Assembly: GCA_023460875.1 (NCBI GenBank)
Contig: JAEWOQ010000149.1
Coordinates: forward strand, 1-15,395
Reading direction: 5' to 3'
Origin: Pseudomonadota bacterium
Lineage (GTDB): Bacteria; Myxococcota_A; Polyangia; Polyangiales; Polyangiaceae
DNA length: 15,395 bases
Below the pieces are notes generated by a model that saw only the letters and a list, made by a program, of their open reading frames with translations, had not been told where the DNA came from and ran no database searches. The translations under genes were made by a program, and so were the position numbers. This document shows positions 13,646-15,395 of the stretch, in pieces (position 1 is the first letter of the stretch; every line of letters starts with the position of its first letter).

Positions 13646-15211
13646 ATGGCGCACTATCTCGGACTCGACTGCAGCACCCAGAGCCTCTCGGCCCTCGTCA
13701 TCGACACCGACCGGGGGGACCTCGTCGTCGACGAGAGTGTGCCCTTCGCCGCGCTCCCGGAGTTCCGCTCACCCCATGGTTTCCTCGAGCATCCAGATCC
13801 GCGGATCAAGCACGCCGATCCGCTCCTGTGGGTCGCGGCCCTCGAGGTGCTCCTGGGACGGCTGCGACAGCGCGGCGTGGACTTGTCGCGCGTCCGCGGC
13901 GTGAGCGGCGCCGGACAACAGCACGGCTCCGTCTACCTGCGAACGACCATCGGCTCCACCCCCGACTGGCGGGACGACGCGCCCCTCCACGAGCAGATCG
14001 CTCCCCTGCTGAGCCGCGCCACCGCCCCGATTTGGTTGGACAGCGCCACCTCCGACGAGTGCCGCGAGATCGCCGCCGCGCTCGGCGGTGACGAGGAGCT
14101 CGTGCGCGTGACGGGATCTCGCGCCATCGAACGCTTCACCGGGCCGCAGATCCGAAGGTTCTTCAAGCTGGCCCCTCGCGCCTACGAGGCGACGGCGGAG
14201 ATCCACCTCGTCAGCAGCTTCGTCGCCTCGATCTTCACGAAGACCTCCGCCCCCATCGACCGGGGCGACGGCGCGGGCATGAACCTCCTCGACCTCCAGA
14301 CGCTCGACTGGAGCCCTGCATCGATCGCCGCGACGGCTCCCGGCCTGGGCCAGCGGCTGCCGCGGCTCGCCTCCTGCGACACGATCGTGGGCACCGTCGC
14401 TCCGTACTTCGTCCGCAGGTACGGCTTCTCCCCCCAGACCCCCGTCGTCGTGTTCACTGGAGACAACCCCAGCAGCCTCGTAGGCATGGGCGCGACGGCT
14501 CCCGGCACCGCGGTGATCAGCCTCGGTACGAGCGACACGGTGTTCGCCGCGATGGAACGCCCCCGAACCGATCCCCGGGGCTTCGGGCACGTCTTCGGCA
14601 ACCCCGCGGGCGGCTTCATGTCGCTGATCTGTTTCGCGAACGGATCCCTGGCACGGGAGACCGTCGCCCGGCGCGTGGGGCTCGACTGGTCCGGCTTCGA
14701 ACGCGCCCTCCTCGAAGAAACGGAGCCGGGCAACGGCGGAGCCCTGCTCTTGCCGTACTTCGTCCCCGAGATGACCCCTCGCATCAGCGCTCCCCGACCC
14801 TTGCTGCGCGGCGACGCAGCCTTCCTCGCGTGGCGGGACGGACCGCGAGCGGCCCGCGCAGTCGTGGAGGCACAAGCGCTCGCCATGCGCCGCTACTCGG
14901 ACTGGATCGGGCGCGCCCCGGATCGCATCCTCGCCACCGGTGGGGCTTCCTCGAACCAGGGCGTCCTGCGCGTTATCGCGGACGTCTTCCAGGCGGAGGT
15001 CGGCCGTCTCCGGGTGAAGAACGCCTCGGCCCTCGGCGCCGCATTGCGGGCGGCACACACCGTCGGCGCCGTCGACTGGGGTACGCTCTTCGAGCGCTTC
15101 GCGGCACCCGATCCGGCGGTAGCGCTGCGCCCCGCTCCAGGGACCCGTCAGATCTACGAAGAGATGGAAGCCCGCTGGGCCGCGGAGGTCGACGCTTTGG
15201 CGCGAACGTGA
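13646..15211 (+). CDS. xylB: Xylulokinase of the FGGY family, animal XYLB-like
   Basis: The enzyme should phosphorylate D-xylulose to xylulose 5-phosphate, feeding the pentose phosphate pathway in the cytosol. The 521-aa protein (family usually 480-540) has YLGLDCSTQS (4-13) and SGAGQQHGSVY (87-97). ERFTGPQI (162-169), LVSSFVASIF and GDGAGMNLLDL follow. FTGDNPSSL holds the likely catalytic Asp273. ISLGTSDT (291-298) and ATGGASSN (430-437) form the ATP site. The wording of these motifs, notably SGAGQQHGS, GxGMNLL, FTGDNP and ATGGAS, follows animal XYLB more closely than E. coli XylB; this is from memory, not alignment. No xylose isomerase, transporter or regulator is visible. It is probably co-transcribed with larE, 100 bp upstream. 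The Shine-Dalgarno before ATG 13646 is weak. Confidence 0.92.
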   Translation: MAHYLGLDCSTQSLSALVIDTDRGDLVVDESVPFAALPEFRSPHGFLEHPDPRIKHADPLLWVAALEVLLGRLRQRGVDLSRVRGVSGAGQQHGSVYLRTTIGSTPDWRDDAPLHEQIAPLLSRATAPIWLDSATSDECREIAAALGGDEELVRVTGSRAIERFTGPQIRRFFKLAPRAYEATAEIHLVSSFVASIFTKTSAPIDRGDGAGMNLLDLQTLDWSPASIAATAPGLGQRLPRLASCDTIVGTVAPYFVRRYGFSPQTPVVVFTGDNPSSLVGMGATAPGTAVISLGTSDTVFAAMERPRTDPRGFGHVFGNPAGGFMSLICFANGSLARETVARRVGLDWSGFERALLEETEPGNGGALLLPYFVPEMTPRISAPRPLLRGDAAFLAWRDGPRAARAVVEAQALAMRRYSDWIGRAPDRILATGGASSNQGVLRVIADVFQAEVGRLRVKNASALGAALRAAHTVGAVDWGTLFERFAAPDPAVALRPAPGTRQIYEEMEARWAAEVDALART

Positions 15212-15316
15212 GCTCCGTCGAAGGCGCGCTCCAGCCGCGAGCGGTCGGGCCGAGGAGCTCTGGCGTCGCGTACGACGACCGTGAAGCGCGACGAAATCTC
15301 GGCCCGCGTCGAAGGT

Positions 15317-15350
15317 CGGGGCGGCAGGTCATTCGACCCGTGCCGCCCCG
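15317..15350. terminator. Strong GC-rich stem-loop downstream of xylB
   Basis: CGGGGCGGCA (15317-15326) pairs perfectly with TGCCGCCCCG (15341-15350). Inside it GGTC and GACC pair around an ATTC tetraloop, leaving a two-base CG bulge. It lies about 105 bases after the xylB stop. There is no T run, so it may be a factor-assisted terminator, an mRNA-stabilising hairpin or a protein site. Confidence 0.45.
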
Positions 15351-15395
15351 CATCCTCACTGTGCTCTATGCCGCCTCACGAGCGCCCGGCTCGTG

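Noticed and set aside
13769..15058. 429-aa minus-strand frame opposite the xylulokinase
   Set aside because: Composition typical of antisense in GC-rich DNA. The plus strand carries all FGGY kinase motifs.

Overview
The window is very GC-rich, with strong G/C bias at third codon positions. It carries Gly/Ser- and Asp/Pro-rich lipoproteins, a hybrid sensor kinase, a LexA-like operator of the GTTCAG type and a complete imuA-imuB-dnaE2 cassette. Together these suggest a myxobacterium (Myxococcota, probably Polyangia). The placement is inferred from style and gene content; no marker gene such as rRNA is present.

Layout. Positions 1-1424 (minus strand): two lipoproteins 34 bp apart. The downstream one runs off the left edge and resembles the N-terminal sheet of large lipid-transfer proteins (vitellogenin type). 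Positions 1425-2459: an upstream region, then a plus-strand secreted Cys-rich protein of unknown function whose 5' end looks frameshifted. Positions 2460-5125: a plus-strand hybrid histidine kinase of 706 aa. A short hairpin-forming dispersed repeat lies on each side of it in the same orientation, and a 12-bp x 7 tandem array follows its stop codon. Positions 5126-6061 (minus): a lipoprotein with a lamin-tail-like domain.

Positions 6113-12490 (minus) hold the mutasome: imuA (RecA-like), imuB (non-catalytic Y-family polymerase) and dnaE2/imuC (error-prone C-family polymerase), transcribed in that order. imuA and imuB overlap by 11 bp; dnaE2 follows about 126 bp later with its own promoter. The imuA and dnaE2 start regions share an almost identical 17-bp LexA-like box, so the cassette is probably SOS-induced. 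A 94-aa unknown protein is encoded directly upstream of imuA.

Positions 12613-15211 (plus): larE, an ATP-dependent sulfur-insertion enzyme for the nickel-pincer cofactor with a three-cysteine set, then a xylulokinase that resembles animal XYLB. A strong GC-rich stem-loop follows near the right edge.

I found no tRNA, rRNA, CRISPR array, insertion sequence, transposase or defence system. The mutasome is a known system. The less usual points are the paired operators, the insert in DnaE2, the repeats flanking the kinase and the bacterial vitellogenin-like fragment.
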